Of a DNA stretch of 64,000 nucleotides, positions 48,150-56,336 are shown in pieces. Position 1 is the first letter of the stretch, and each line of letters begins with the position of its first letter. The stretch is from positions 62,001-126,000 of the forward strand of contig NZ_PSTZ01000001.1 in assembly GCF_002931555.1 (NCBI RefSeq), read 5' to 3'. The position numbers and the translations under genes are program-made. Under the pieces are notes generated by a model. That model searched no databases. It was not told where the DNA came from and saw only the letters and a list, made by a program, of their open reading frames with translations. The DNA comes from Pseudoclavibacter sp. RFBB5. Lineage in GTDB: Bacteria; Actinomycetota; Actinomycetes; Actinomycetales; Microbacteriaceae.

Positions 48150-49118
48150 TCACCACCAGAACGGAGGCTGGGTGACGTAGGGCGCCTCGAGCCGCGCCAC
48201 CTCGTCATCGGTGAGCGTCAGCTCGAGCGCGGCGACGGCATCGTCGAGGTGCCTGGCCTTCGTCGCGCCCACGATCGGTGCCGCCACCGTCGGGTTGCGC
48301 AGCACCCAGGCGAGCGCGACCCGAGCCATCGGCACGTCGCGTTCTGCAGCGATCTGCTCGACAACATCGATGATCGGGCCATCGGCGTCGGCGTCGAACG
48401 CCTTCGCGACGGCGTCGACCTCGGCGCGTGACGACGATTGGCCGAGAGGGCGGGTCAGGCGCCCCTTGCCGTTCGGCGAGTAGGGCACGAGGCCGACGCC
48501 CATGTCGGCGCACATGGGGATCATCTCCCGCTCCTCCTCGCGCTTCAGCAGGTTGTACTGGTCCTGCATGGCGACGAAGGGCGTCCATCCGCCGACGGCC
48601 GCCGCCTGCTGCAGCTTCGCGAACTGCCACGCGTACATCGACGATGCGCCGAGGTAGCGCACCTTGCCCGCGCGTACGAGGTCGTCGAGCGTCTGCATCG
48701 TCTCCTCGACCGGGGTCGCGTCGTCGAACCGGTGGATGTACAGCACGTCGACGTGGTCGGTGCCGAGCCGCTCGAGAGAGGCATTCGCCTGCTCGAGGAT
48801 AGCCTTCCGGGAGAGGCCCGAGCCGCCGGGGCCGTCGTGCATCTTGCCGGAGACCTTGGTCGCGAGCACGATGTCCTCGCGTCGGCTGAAGCGGCGCATC
48901 GCGCGGCCGATGATCTCCTCGCTGGTGCCCTGCTGGTAGACGTTCGCGGTGTCCCAGAAGGTGATGCCGAGCTCCACCGCCTGGCGGAGCAGCGGCGCCG
49001 CCGCGTCGTCATCGAGGGTCCAGCTGTGCAGGCCGCGATTCGGGTCGCCGAAGCTCATGCAGCCGAGGGCGAGGCGACTGACGCGGAGGCCGGTTCGGCC
49101 GAGGTTCGTGTACTCCAT
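48150..49118 (-). CDS. Aldo/keto reductase
   Basis: A TIM-barrel NADPH-dependent reductase of 322 residues (TNLGRTGLRVSRLALGCMSF, DTANVYQQGTSEEIIGRAM with catalytic Asp/Tyr, LATKVSGKMHDGPGG with the Lys, YIHRFD with the His and GATKARHLDDAVAALELTL for cofactor binding). It resembles the YajO/Tas-type subfamily. The ATG at 49118 is the first consistent with the conserved N-terminus. It is divergent from the glnT region. The substrate is unknown. Confidence 0.87.
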   Translation of the reverse strand: MEYTNLGRTGLRVSRLALGCMSFGDPNRGLHSWTLDDDAAAPLLRQAVELGITFWDTANVYQQGTSEEIIGRAMRRFSRREDIVLATKVSGKMHDGPGGSGLSRKAILEQANASLERLGTDHVDVLYIHRFDDATPVEETMQTLDDLVRAGKVRYLGASSMYAWQFAKLQQAAAVGGWTPFVAMQDQYNLLKREEEREMIPMCADMGVGLVPYSPNGKGRLTRPLGQSSSRAEVDAVAKAFDADADGPIIDVVEQIAAERDVPMARVALAWVLRNPTVAAPIVGATKARHLDDAVAALELTLTDDEVARLEAPYVTQPPFWW

Positions 49119-49208
49119 GCCAGGAGCGTATGGCGGACCACCGACATCGAGGGAGTTCCTGCGAGTACCCGTTACGCAGTGCCCGGCTTGCTGGCTCTCA
49201 TCACCCGA

Positions 49209-49302
49209 CGCCAGACCTGAGGGTTGTGCAGGTGAAGGCACGCGCGGAGATGTGCAACTGCGAGGTCTGCGGATGTGGCTTCGCCAGACCTGGGGGTTGT
49301 GC
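49209..49302. repeat. 21-bp direct repeat in the aldo/keto reductase-glnT gap
   Basis: CGCCAGACCTGAGGGTTGTG plus C at 49209-49229 recurs as CGCCAGACCTGGGGGTTGTG plus C at 49282-49302, one mismatch, start-to-start spacing 73 bases. The rest of the 364-base gap (49119-49482) contains the 16-bp motif at 49377-49392 and the glnT leader; no other gene is supported except the doubtful Cys-rich frame. Confidence 0.6.
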
Positions 49303-49486
49303 CTGCCTTTCGGCGCGCCCGGGTGCGCAAGGGCAGTGTCTGCGCGCGCCGCCGCCGCCCGCGCCGTGCCACCGCCGTAACCCAGTGTTTACAGCGGCGA
49401 ACGCTCTGGAAACATCTGCATGTCTACTATTGGCGAACAAGGTTTCATGTCAGGTAACATCGACAACATGCGGGAGACGACCATGA
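49250..49486 (+). CDS. Doubtful cysteine-rich small ORF (metallothionein-like spacing)
   Basis: ATG at 49250 opens MCNCEVCGCGFARPGGCAC, then LSARPGAQGQC and a Pro-rich tail, 78 residues in all. The CxCxxCxC-x7-CxC spacing recalls short bacterial metallothioneins such as the mycobacterial MymT type. Against it: several rare codons (AGA, CCT, TGT, CTT), the tail overlaps the glnT operator and leader, and the second direct repeat supplies part of the Cys block. GAAGG lies 11 bases upstream. Listed because of the pattern, with low confidence. Confidence 0.25.
   Translation: MCNCEVCGCGFARPGGCACLSARPGAQGQCLRAPPPPAPCHRRNPVFTAANALETSACLLLANKVSCQVTSTTCGRRP
49377..49392. promoter_or_regulatory. GTAACCCAGTGTTTAC motif upstream of glnT
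   Basis: Same 16 bases and orientation as 48120-48135. It lies about 90 bases before the glnT ATG at 49483, so it is well placed for a regulator. The halves GTAAC and TTTAC are spaced by six bases; a nitrogen regulator (GlnR-type boxes use GTnAC-n6-GnAAC) is possible for a glnT gene, but the second half does not match well. Confidence 0.5.
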
Positions 49487-50886
49487 CGCAACTAGCCCCC
49501 AAGCTGGTCGAGGCCACCCCACCAGGTGGGGACAGCCTCGCGGCCGGCGACCGCATCACGCTCCGCGACCTCGCGCAGGCGCATGGCGTGCACTTCATCC
49601 TCGCCACCTTCGTCGACCTCAACGGGAAGCCGTGCGCGAAGCTCGTGCCGACCTCGGCGGCCGACGAGCTCGAAGCGGGCGCCCTCGGGTTCGCGGGCTT
49701 CGCCGCCGGCCTCATCGGCCAGGAGCAGCACGACCCCGACCTCATCGCGATCCCCGACCTCGACTCGTTCACGCCGCTGCCGTTCGTGCGCGAGGGGCTC
49801 GCGCTCGTGCATTGCGACCCGCACGTCAACGGCAAGCCGTGGCCGTACGCGCCCCGGAACATCCTGAAGCGCGCCATCGCCGAGCTCGCCACACGCGGCA
49901 TGACGGCCAAGGTCGGCGCCGAGGTCGAGTACTTCCTCGTCGACCGTGCAGAAGACGGCACCCTCGCCCCGGCGGACAAGCGGGACAACGGCCCGCGCCC
50001 CTGCTACGACGCCCGAGGCGTGACGCGGATGTACGACCACCTCGCATCCGTCTCGACCGCCATCAACTCGCTCGGCTGGGGCAACTACGCCAACGACCAC
50101 GAGGACGGCGCCGGCCAGTTCGAGCAGAACTTCGACTACGCCGACGCGCTCACGACGGCCGACCGGGTCATCACGCTCCGCTACATCCTCAACGTGCTCG
50201 CCGAGGAGCGCGGCATGACGGCCACGTTCATGCCCAAGCCCTTCACCAACCGCACGGGCACGGGCCTCCACCTGCACCTCTCCCTCTGGAGCGAGCAGGA
50301 CGAGCCGCTCTTCCCCGCGACGACGGGCACCGACAGCGAAGCGGATGCGCGCGGCCTCGGCCTCTCGCCCGTCGCGTACGGCTTCGTGGCCGGCCTCCTC
50401 GAGCACGCCCCCGCGCTGCAGGCGTTCCTCGCCCCCTCGGTGAACTCGTACAAGCGCATCGGCACGGCCACCTCCAGCTCCGGGGCGACCTGGTCGCCGC
50501 GCAAGGCGTCGTACGGCGGCAACGACCGCACGCACATGGTGCGCGTGCCGGACAACAAGCGCGTCGAGCTCCGTTCGGGTGACGGTGCCGCCAACCCCTA
50601 CCTCGCGGTCGCGACGGCCATCATGGCGGGCATCGACGGCATCGACAACAGCATCGACCCGGGCAACCCGTCGGGGCCAGGGCAGGCGCCGGAGGGCGCG
50701 GCCGTGCTCCCCGCAACGCTCCTCCACGCCGTCGAAGCGCTGCGCCACGACCCCGTGATCCTCGCCAGCCTCAGCGGAGACGAGGCCACCGGCCGCTACT
50801 TCGCCGACGCGAAGGAGACCGAGTTCCTCACCTGGCACGCCCAGGTCAGCAACTGGGAGCTCGACACCTACCTCACCGCCTTCTAA
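49483..50886 (+). CDS. glnT: Type III glutamine synthetase-like ligase (GlnT / gamma-glutamylmethylamide synthetase)
   Basis: An ATP-dependent ligase of 467 residues making glutamine or gamma-glutamylmethylamide from glutamate and ammonia or methylamine. GlnT hallmarks: GAEVEYFLVDR (metal-binding Glu), NYANDHEDGAGQFEQNF, ATFMPKPFTNRTGTGLHLHLSLW, RIGTATSSSGATWSPRKASYGG and RVELRSGDGAANPYLA. The ATG at 49483 has GGGAG seven bases upstream; in-frame ATGs at 49420, 49447 and 49468 would extend into a non-conserved leader. Three glutamate-synthase-like subunits follow, which favours the methylamide/N-methylglutamate reading over ammonia assimilation. Confidence 0.85.
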   Translation: MTQLAPKLVEATPPGGDSLAAGDRITLRDLAQAHGVHFILATFVDLNGKPCAKLVPTSAADELEAGALGFAGFAAGLIGQEQHDPDLIAIPDLDSFTPLPFVREGLALVHCDPHVNGKPWPYAPRNILKRAIAELATRGMTAKVGAEVEYFLVDRAEDGTLAPADKRDNGPRPCYDARGVTRMYDHLASVSTAINSLGWGNYANDHEDGAGQFEQNFDYADALTTADRVITLRYILNVLAEERGMTATFMPKPFTNRTGTGLHLHLSLWSEQDEPLFPATTGTDSEADARGLGLSPVAYGFVAGLLEHAPALQAFLAPSVNSYKRIGTATSSSGATWSPRKASYGGNDRTHMVRVPDNKRVELRSGDGAANPYLAVATAIMAGIDGIDNSIDPGNPSGPGQAPEGAAVLPATLLHAVEALRHDPVILASLSGDEATGRYFADAKETEFLTWHAQVSNWELDTYLTAF

Positions 50887-50938
50887 CCGCCCGCATCCAG
50901 AAGCCAGACCAGCTCACCCCCTCGAAAGGACCACGCCC

Positions 50939-51847
50939 GTGTGTGGAATCGCCGCGCTGCAGTTGCGCAACCCCCAGCTCAGGCCGCAGATGGGCGACCT
51001 GCTCTCGACCATGCTCTGCGAGATGGTCGACCGCGGACCCGACTCCGCCGGCCTCGCCGTCTACGACAACCCAGACCTCACCGGCAGTGCGGCGTCGACC
51101 CTCAGCCTGCTCGGGGGCACGCAGCTGCTCATCGCAGAAGAGCTGACGGCCGAGCTCGAGCGCACCCTGCCTGCGGGCGCCGCCCCCAAGGTCTCGGTCG
51201 TCGGGGACACGACGCTCGTCAGCGGGGAGCTGTCGACGAGCCTCCTCGCGGATGCGGTCAGCGCGGCCCTCCCGACCGCCACGATCATCGGCCGCGGCGG
51301 CCACCTCGCCGTCATGAAGAGCGTCGGCAACCCCATGGATGTCGCCTCCAACCACGGCCTCGAGTCGATGTCCGGCAGCCAGGGCGTCTCGCACACCCGC
51401 ATGGCCACCGAGTCGGCCGTGACGGCGGGCGGCACGCATCCCTTCGCCGTCGCTGACGACCTGTGCCTCGTGCACAACGGCTCCTTCTCCAACCACGCGT
51501 CCATCCGCCGCGAGCTGAAGCGCACTGGCGTGCAGTTCGACTCCGAGAACGACACCGAGGTCGGCGCCCGCTACATCGCCTCCCGCCTCGAGCAGGGCGA
51601 CACCCTCGAGGAAGCGCTCATCAACCTCGGCGAGGTCTTCGACGGCTTCTACACGCTTGTCGTCACCACCGCCGACAGCATGGCCATCGTGCGCGACCCC
51701 ATCGCCTGCAAGCCAGCCATCGTCGCCGTCACCGACGACTACGTGGCCATGGCCTCCGAATACCGCGCCCTCGCGCAGCTCCCCGGCATCGAATCGGCCG
51801 ACATCTTCGAACCAGTCCCCGGAAAGGTCTACACGTGGTCACTCTAG
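50939..51847 (+). CDS. mgsA: N-methylglutamate synthase subunit A (class II glutamine amidotransferase, GlxB-like)
   Basis: An N-terminal nucleophile glutamine amidotransferase domain of 302 residues: Cys2 follows the initiator (GTG start, MCGIAALQ), with VSHTRMATESAVT, LVHNGSFSNHASIRREL and the DTEVGARYIASRLEQG segment. It releases the amide (or methylamine) of the substrate and channels it to the synthase subunits. AAAGGA precedes the start by eight bases. It overlaps mgsB by 13 bases. The same proteins are called GlxB in rhizobia. Confidence 0.82.
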   Translation: MCGIAALQLRNPQLRPQMGDLLSTMLCEMVDRGPDSAGLAVYDNPDLTGSAASTLSLLGGTQLLIAEELTAELERTLPAGAAPKVSVVGDTTLVSGELSTSLLADAVSAALPTATIIGRGGHLAVMKSVGNPMDVASNHGLESMSGSQGVSHTRMATESAVTAGGTHPFAVADDLCLVHNGSFSNHASIRRELKRTGVQFDSENDTEVGARYIASRLEQGDTLEEALINLGEVFDGFYTLVVTTADSMAIVRDPIACKPAIVAVTDDYVAMASEYRALAQLPGIESADIFEPVPGKVYTWSL

Positions 51848-52608
51848 ACAGCACCCAGTACGCGGCAGCCCCGGCGGTCGCACCGGCCCCCACGTCGCTT
51901 CCGGCGGCGGCTCCGGCATCAGCTTCGGCGGCAGCCACCACTACCACCATCGACCTCGCGGGCCAGGATGTGCGAGTCGTGAACGCGGCAGTGCAGACGG
52001 CCGAAGGCGGAACCAGGTGGAGCATCCAGCACCCCGCCGGGAAGCACAACGTCGCGGTCGGCATCACCTCCGCCATCGACGTCACGATCGACGGGCACGT
52101 CGGCTACTACGCCGCCGGGATGCACCAGCAGGGCTCGGTCACGATCAACGGCAACGCCGGCGTCGGGCTCGCCGAGAACATCATGAGCGGCACCGTGCAC
52201 GTCACGGGTGACGCCTCCCAGTCGGCGGCCGCGACCGGCCACGGCGGTCTCGTCGTCATCGACGGCAACGCGGGGGCCCGCTGCGGCATCTCCATGAAGG
52301 GCGTGGACATCGTCGTGGGCGGCAGCATCGGCCACATGTCGGCGTTCATGGCGCAGGCCGGACGCCTCGTCGTGTGCGGCGACGCAGGGGAAGCGCTCGG
52401 TGACTCCATCTACGAGACGCGCATCTACGTGCAGGGCACCGTCGAATCGCTCGGCGCCGACTGCATCGAGAAGCCCATGCGCGACGAGCACCTCGCGGAA
52501 CTCGCCGAGCTGCTGCTCGCCGCCGGCCGCGACGACGACCCGGCGGCCTTCAAGCGCTACGGCTCGGCCCGCAAGCTCTACCACTTCAACGTCGACAACG
52601 CCTACTAG
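51835..52608 (+). CDS. mgsB: N-methylglutamate synthase subunit B (GXGXG domain, GlxC-like)
   Basis: A protein of 257 residues: about 40 Ala/Pro-rich residues, then a right-handed beta-helix of the glutamate-synthase GXGXG type with repeated glycines (GNAGVGLAENIMSGTVHVTG, GNAGARCGISMKGVDIVVGG, CGDAGEALGDSIYETRIYVQG). It forms the structural third of the synthase with MgsA and MgsC. Start GTG at 51835 with GGAAAGG upstream, 13 bases inside the end of mgsA. Short low-complexity start is unusual but in frame. Confidence 0.82.
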   Translation: MVTLDSTQYAAAPAVAPAPTSLPAAAPASASAAATTTTIDLAGQDVRVVNAAVQTAEGGTRWSIQHPAGKHNVAVGITSAIDVTIDGHVGYYAAGMHQQGSVTINGNAGVGLAENIMSGTVHVTGDASQSAAATGHGGLVVIDGNAGARCGISMKGVDIVVGGSIGHMSAFMAQAGRLVVCGDAGEALGDSIYETRIYVQGTVESLGADCIEKPMRDEHLAELAELLLAAGRDDDPAAFKRYGSARKLYHFNVDNAY

Positions 52609-52629
52609 GCCGAGCAGAGAGAGCCAGCC

Positions 52630-54006
52630 ATGACGCTCATCGAACAGCCCACATCCACGGTCACCGCAACTCCCACCCAGTCGCCCGCGCAGCTCGCCGA
52701 GCTCGGCCTCCGCGAGTCGGCGACCTTCGACCGCGCGACGATCTCCGACATCCAGCGCGCCGCCCGCACCGGCATCTACGACATCCGCGGGTGGGGTGCG
52801 AAGCGGCAGCTGCCGCACTTCGACGACCTGCTGTTCCTCGGCGCATCCATGTCGCGCTACCCGCTCGAGGGGTACCGCGAGCGCTGCGGCACCGACGTCG
52901 TGCTCGGCGACCGCTTCGCCTCGAAGCCGCTGCACCTCGACATCCCCGTCACCATCGCGGGCATGAGCTTCGGCGCCCTCTCCGCGAACGCCAAGGAAGC
53001 CCTCGGCCGAGGCGCGTCCGAGGTCGGCACCTCCACGACGACCGGCGACGGCGGCATGACGCCGGAGGAGCGCGGCCAGTCGAAGCACCTCGTCTACCAG
53101 TACCTGCCCTCCCGATACGGCATGAACCCGGACGACCTGCGCAAGGCCGACGCGATCGAGATCGTGCTCGGGCAGGGCGCGAAGCCTGGCGGCGGCGGCA
53201 TGCTGCTCGGGCAGAAGATCACCGAGCGTGTGGCCGGGATGCGAACCCTGCCCATCGGTATCGACCAGCGCTCCGCGAGCCGCCACCCCGACTGGACGGG
53301 CCCCGACGACCTCACGATCAAGATCGCCGAGCTCCGCGAGATCACCGGCTGGGAGAAGCCGATCTACGTGAAGATCGGCGCATCCCGCCCTTACTACGAC
53401 ACGGCGCTCGCCGTGAAGGCCGGCGCTGACGTCGTGGTGCTCGACGGCATGCAGGGCGGCACGGCTGCAACGCAGCAGGTGTTCATCGAGAACGTCGGCA
53501 TCCCGACGCTCGCCGCGATTCCGCAGGCCGTCGCAGCGCTGCAGGAGCTCGGGATGCACCGCAAGGTGCAGCTCATCGTGTCCGGCGGCATCCGCACGGG
53601 CGCCGACGTCGCGAAGGCCATGGCGCTCGGCGCCGATGCGGTCGCGATCGGCACGGCCGCGCTCATCGCGCTCGGCGACAACGACCCCCGCTACCAGCAG
53701 GAGTACGCCGACATCGGCTCGGCCGCGGGCTTCTACGACGACTTCCAAGACGGGCGCGACCCGGCCGGCATCTCGACGCAGGACCCGGAGCTCGCCTCCC
53801 GCCTCAACCCAGTCGAGGGCGGGCGACGCCTCGCGAACTACCTGCGCGTGCTGACCATGGAGGCGCAGACCATCGCCCGCGCGTGCGGCAAGTCGCACAT
53901 CCGCAACCTCGAGCCGGAGGACCTCGTCGCGCTGACCGTCGAGTCGGCCGCCATGGCCAACGTGCCGCTGGCCGGCACCAGCTGGATCCCCGGCAAGCAG
54001 TACTGA
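52630..54006 (+). CDS. mgsC: N-methylglutamate synthase subunit C (FMN glutamate-synthase domain, GlxD-like)
   Basis: The FMN-binding TIM-barrel catalytic subunit, 458 residues, homologous to the central GltB domain. GDGGMTPEERGQSKHLVYQY, IEIVLGQGAKPGGGGMLLGQ, the FMN phosphate loop VSGGIRTGADVAKAMALGADAV and a C-terminal RVLTMEAQTIARACGKSHI are conserved. It transfers the amide/methylamino group to 2-oxoglutarate or glutamate. It follows mgsB by 21 bases. No methylglutamate dehydrogenase (mgdABCD) genes are within the window. Confidence 0.85.
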   Translation: MTLIEQPTSTVTATPTQSPAQLAELGLRESATFDRATISDIQRAARTGIYDIRGWGAKRQLPHFDDLLFLGASMSRYPLEGYRERCGTDVVLGDRFASKPLHLDIPVTIAGMSFGALSANAKEALGRGASEVGTSTTTGDGGMTPEERGQSKHLVYQYLPSRYGMNPDDLRKADAIEIVLGQGAKPGGGGMLLGQKITERVAGMRTLPIGIDQRSASRHPDWTGPDDLTIKIAELREITGWEKPIYVKIGASRPYYDTALAVKAGADVVVLDGMQGGTAATQQVFIENVGIPTLAAIPQAVAALQELGMHRKVQLIVSGGIRTGADVAKAMALGADAVAIGTAALIALGDNDPRYQQEYADIGSAAGFYDDFQDGRDPAGISTQDPELASRLNPVEGGRRLANYLRVLTMEAQTIARACGKSHIRNLEPEDLVALTVESAAMANVPLAGTSWIPGKQY

Positions 54007-54101
54007 GGCGCGGGGCCTCTGCCGCCTCTCCGCCTCACCAGCGACGGCGCCTTCCCAGCTCCGTCGCCTCTCCAGCTACGCCGCCTCTATCCGCGCCGCC
54101 T

Positions 54102-54177
54102 GGCCAACTTCCGTGACGAAACGATACTTCGGAGCCCCGAAACCTTGGGTGCGGAGGTTTCATCACGGAAGTTGGTC
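54102..54177. repeat. Inverted repeat with CCAACTTCCGTGA core, full copy
   Basis: GGCCAACTTCCGTGACGAAA plus C (54102-54122) and GTTTCATCACGGAAGTTGGT plus C (54157-54177) form nearly perfect 21-bp arms around about 34 bases. The right arm lies in the 3' end of the ATPase gene, whose last residues (CDQLP and stop) come from the repeat. The same core recurs at 44143, 54877 and, in part, at 55020 and 62699. Confidence 0.7.
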
Positions 54178-54726
54178 ACACGTCGAGGGTCGGAGGGTTG
54201 CCGCCTCGAGTTGGGCGAGGCGCTCGGCGAGATCGCCCGCAAGCTCCACGACGCGGGGGCCGATGAACTCCGGCTCGGCGGCGAGGTCGAGGAGGGCGTC
54301 GTTCATGGCATCCCGAAGTTCGAGGTCCTCGTCCTCGCCGACCGCGATCTGGTCCCGATAGGCGAGGGGGACCAGGGCGACGAGATCGATCTGCTCGGTG
54401 GCTTGCCTCGTGAGCGCCGTCCCGCGCTGGATGGCGGCGCGCGACCGCCCGGGCCTGCCGAGCGCATCGAGTGCGTGCAGGTAGGCCAGAAAGTCGACGG
54501 GCCCGCGTTCGGCGATGACGTTGGAGCCCGCCGGAAGCTCGGCCAGCCGGTGAGCCGCGATGTCGAGCTGGCGGCTGAACAGGACCGCGTCGAGTTCATC
54601 GAAGCGGTCGTCGATGAGTTCCTCGAACGGATCCGGCAGCACGAGGTACTCCGGATGCGCGGCCGCGAAGTCGCTGATGAGCGTGCTCTTGCCACTCGCA
54701 TGGGTTCCCGACACGACGATCCGCAT
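54163..54726 (-). CDS. P-loop NTPase (AAA_28-like kinase)
   Basis: A protein of 187 residues with the P-loop GTHASGKSTL at residues 7-16 right after the start (MRIVVSGTHASGKST), the FEELIDDRFDELDAVLFSRQ helix and a DFLAYLHALDALGR segment, as in the AAA_28/NadR-type small kinases. It could phosphorylate a nucleoside or small metabolite; that is not visible. Its 3' end runs into the palindromic repeat. It is convergent with mgsC. Confidence 0.72.
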   Translation of the reverse strand: MRIVVSGTHASGKSTLISDFAAAHPEYLVLPDPFEELIDDRFDELDAVLFSRQLDIAAHRLAELPAGSNVIAERGPVDFLAYLHALDALGRPGRSRAAIQRGTALTRQATEQIDLVALVPLAYRDQIAVGEDEDLELRDAMNDALLDLAAEPEFIGPRVVELAGDLAERLAQLEAATLRPSTCDQLP

Positions 54727-54876
54727 GGCACGCGAGCCTAGGTCGTCGCGCGCGCCACCGCCATCGCAGCGACTCGCGGCAGCGCCGGCAACTCGCCGGG
54801 CGCTGCCGGTCCACGTCTGCGCGGCACACTCCGTCTCCACGGGCTTGACCACCACGCCCTTTCACTAACTCCCGTG

Positions 54877-54972
54877 GCCAACTTCCGTGATCAGAGGGTG
54901 CCTCGAGGGTCTATCGAGCGGGAAGCTCAGGTTTCGTCACGGATGCTGGCCAATGGCTGGCCAGCATCCGTG
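54877..54972. repeat. Second palindrome cluster: core plus 15-bp stem
   Basis: GGCCAACTTCCGTGATC (54877-54893) is followed by GTTTCGTCACGGATGCTGGC plus C (54931-54951), a diverged right arm. Overlapping it, CACGGATGCTGGCCA (54938-54952) and TGGCCAGCATCCGTG (54958-54972) form a perfect 15-bp stem with a five-base loop. GCACTGATGTTGGTCA follows at 55020-55035, and the same 16 bases occur at 62699-62714. The rest of 54727-55094 has no supported gene. Confidence 0.65.
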
Positions 54973-55094
54973 CGATAGCGGCGCAATCTCAGTGTTCGAC
55001 GGCGAATCGGCCCGACATTGCACTGATGTTGGTCAGGCGGCCGCATCCGCCGAGCGTTCGGCACGCGCCCGCCGATGCGCGCAAACGATGCGTC

Positions 55095-55106
55095 TGCAAC
55101 GTTGTA
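55095..55106. promoter_or_regulatory. LacI-type operator upstream of lacI gene
   Basis: TGCAACGTTGTA at 55095-55106 matches the central CAACGTTG of the operators at 56260-56284 and is a near-palindrome. It lies 86 bases before the lacI-family gene, with a TAGAGT -10-like hexamer overlapping its right end, so it probably gives autoregulation. Confidence 0.6.
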
Positions 55107-55191
55107 GAGTGACGCGCACGAGCATCCCTGCAACGGCGCGCGCTGTGCTCGGAACCTGCAGCGCGCCGCCTGAAGAGAGACGACCACGCCC

Positions 55192-56205
55192 ATGGCTGCG
55201 ACCCTCCATGACGTTGCCCGAGTGGCGGGTGTGTCGATCAAGACGGTGTCGAACGTCATCCACAACTATCCGCATATCCGTGCCAACACGAAGCAGCGGG
55301 TGCTGGATGCGATCGCCGAGGTCGGGTACCGCCCGAACCTGGCCGCTCGCGGGTTGCGTCTCGGGCGCACTGGCGTGATCAGCCTCGTCATCCCGGATCT
55401 GCGGAACGCCTACTTCTCGGAGCTGGCCGAGGCGGTGATGCGTGCGGCGGCTGCCCACGATCTCTCGGTGCTGATCGAGCAGTCCGGCGGTTCTCGCGAG
55501 AGCGAGATCGCGGCGCTGAAGGGGCCGAGGACTGAGTTCGTTGACGGGATCCTGTTCAGCGTGCTCGAGCTGGGAGAGGAGGATGCGCCGTTGCTGGCTG
55601 ACGTGCGCGTGCCGATGGTGCTGCTGGGGGAGCGCATCTTCAACGGTCCCACTGACCATGTGACGATGCGCAACACGGAGGGCACGCGCGCCGCGACGGA
55701 GCATCTCATCGAGGTGGGATGCACGCGCATCATCGCGCTTGGCTCTCACCCGGACGAGGAGGTCGGGTCGGCCGCGCTGCGCACGTTGGGGTATCGGCAG
55801 GCGCTCGAAGCCGCCGGCCTGCCGTTCCGCGACGAGCTGGTGAGGCCGGTCGGCACGTGGCATCGCTTCGATGGTGCCGAGGCGATGCGGGAGGTGCTGG
55901 CGTCCGGCATCGAGTTCGACGGCATCGTCGGGTTCAATGACTCGCTTGCGCTCGGCGCAATGCGGGTGCTGAGCGAGCGGGGCATCCGCATGCCCGAGGA
56001 TGTCGCCGTGGTCGGCTTCGACGACATCGACGAGACGCGGTACTCGCTGCCGACGCTGACCACGATCGCGCCGGGCCGCGACGAGATCGCGAAGCGAGCG
56101 GTGGAGATGCTCGTGGAGCGCATGGACAACCGGGATGCGCCGCCCGAGCCGCGCGAGCTGCTGACGGAGTTCACGCTCGTGCGCCGGGAGTCGACCGCGC
56201 GCTGA
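55192..56205 (+). CDS. LacI-family regulator of arabinose-oligosaccharide genes
   Basis: A repressor of 337 residues. The N-terminal LacI helix-turn-helix ATLHDVARVAGVSIKTVSNVI lies at residues 2-22 with the hinge-helix region after it, and a periplasmic-binding-protein-like sugar domain follows (VISLVIPDLRNAYFSELAEAV, DGIVGFNDSLALGAMRVL, DVAVVGFDDIDETRY). The next genes encode an ABC importer and GH51 arabinofuranosidase. The operators TACAACGTTTA and TACAACGTTGTA just before the binding-protein gene, plus one before itself, make it the likely local repressor. The ligand is probably arabinose or an arabino-oligosaccharide. Confidence 0.87.
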   Translation: MAATLHDVARVAGVSIKTVSNVIHNYPHIRANTKQRVLDAIAEVGYRPNLAARGLRLGRTGVISLVIPDLRNAYFSELAEAVMRAAAAHDLSVLIEQSGGSRESEIAALKGPRTEFVDGILFSVLELGEEDAPLLADVRVPMVLLGERIFNGPTDHVTMRNTEGTRAATEHLIEVGCTRIIALGSHPDEEVGSAALRTLGYRQALEAAGLPFRDELVRPVGTWHRFDGAEAMREVLASGIEFDGIVGFNDSLALGAMRVLSERGIRMPEDVAVVGFDDIDETRYSLPTLTTIAPGRDEIAKRAVEMLVERMDNRDAPPEPRELLTEFTLVRRESTAR

Positions 56206-56224
56206 GCTCGTCTCGAATCGGGCC

Positions 56225-56253
56225 TTGACAGGGTCGATCTCTTTCGGCAGGAT
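56225..56253 (+). promoter_or_regulatory. Promoter of the arabinoside ABC operon
   Basis: TTGACA (56225-56230) is a perfect -35 hexamer and CAGGAT (56248-56253) is a good -10 with 17 bases between. The start near 56260 coincides with the first LacI operator, so bound repressor would block initiation. Confidence 0.7.
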
Positions 56254-56259
56254 CGCATT

Positions 56260-56284
56260 TACAACGTTTACCTACAACGTTGTA
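56260..56284. promoter_or_regulatory. Tandem LacI operators TACAACGTTTA and TACAACGTTGTA
   Basis: TACAACGTTTA (56260-56270) and the perfect 12-bp palindrome TACAACGTTGTA (56273-56284) are adjacent, right after the -10 element and 52 bases before the binding-protein ATG. Both share the CAACGTT core with the site at 55095. Confidence 0.7.
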
Positions 56285-56336
56285 AATCGCAGAGGCGATG
56301 ACAATGACGTTTCATCCTCGAGAGGTTCGCTCCCCC

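Noticed and set aside
49483-54006. Ordinary GOGAT (gltBD) operon
   Set aside because: The three synthase domains are separate genes, no GltD-type NADPH subunit is present and the ligase is GlnT type, which is the Mgs/Glx arrangement.
56206-56336. A catabolite-repression (cre) site rather than a specific LacI operator
   Set aside because: Sites contain the CG-centred CAACGTTG core typical of LacI proteins generally, but recurrence only around this regulator and its operon favours a local operator.
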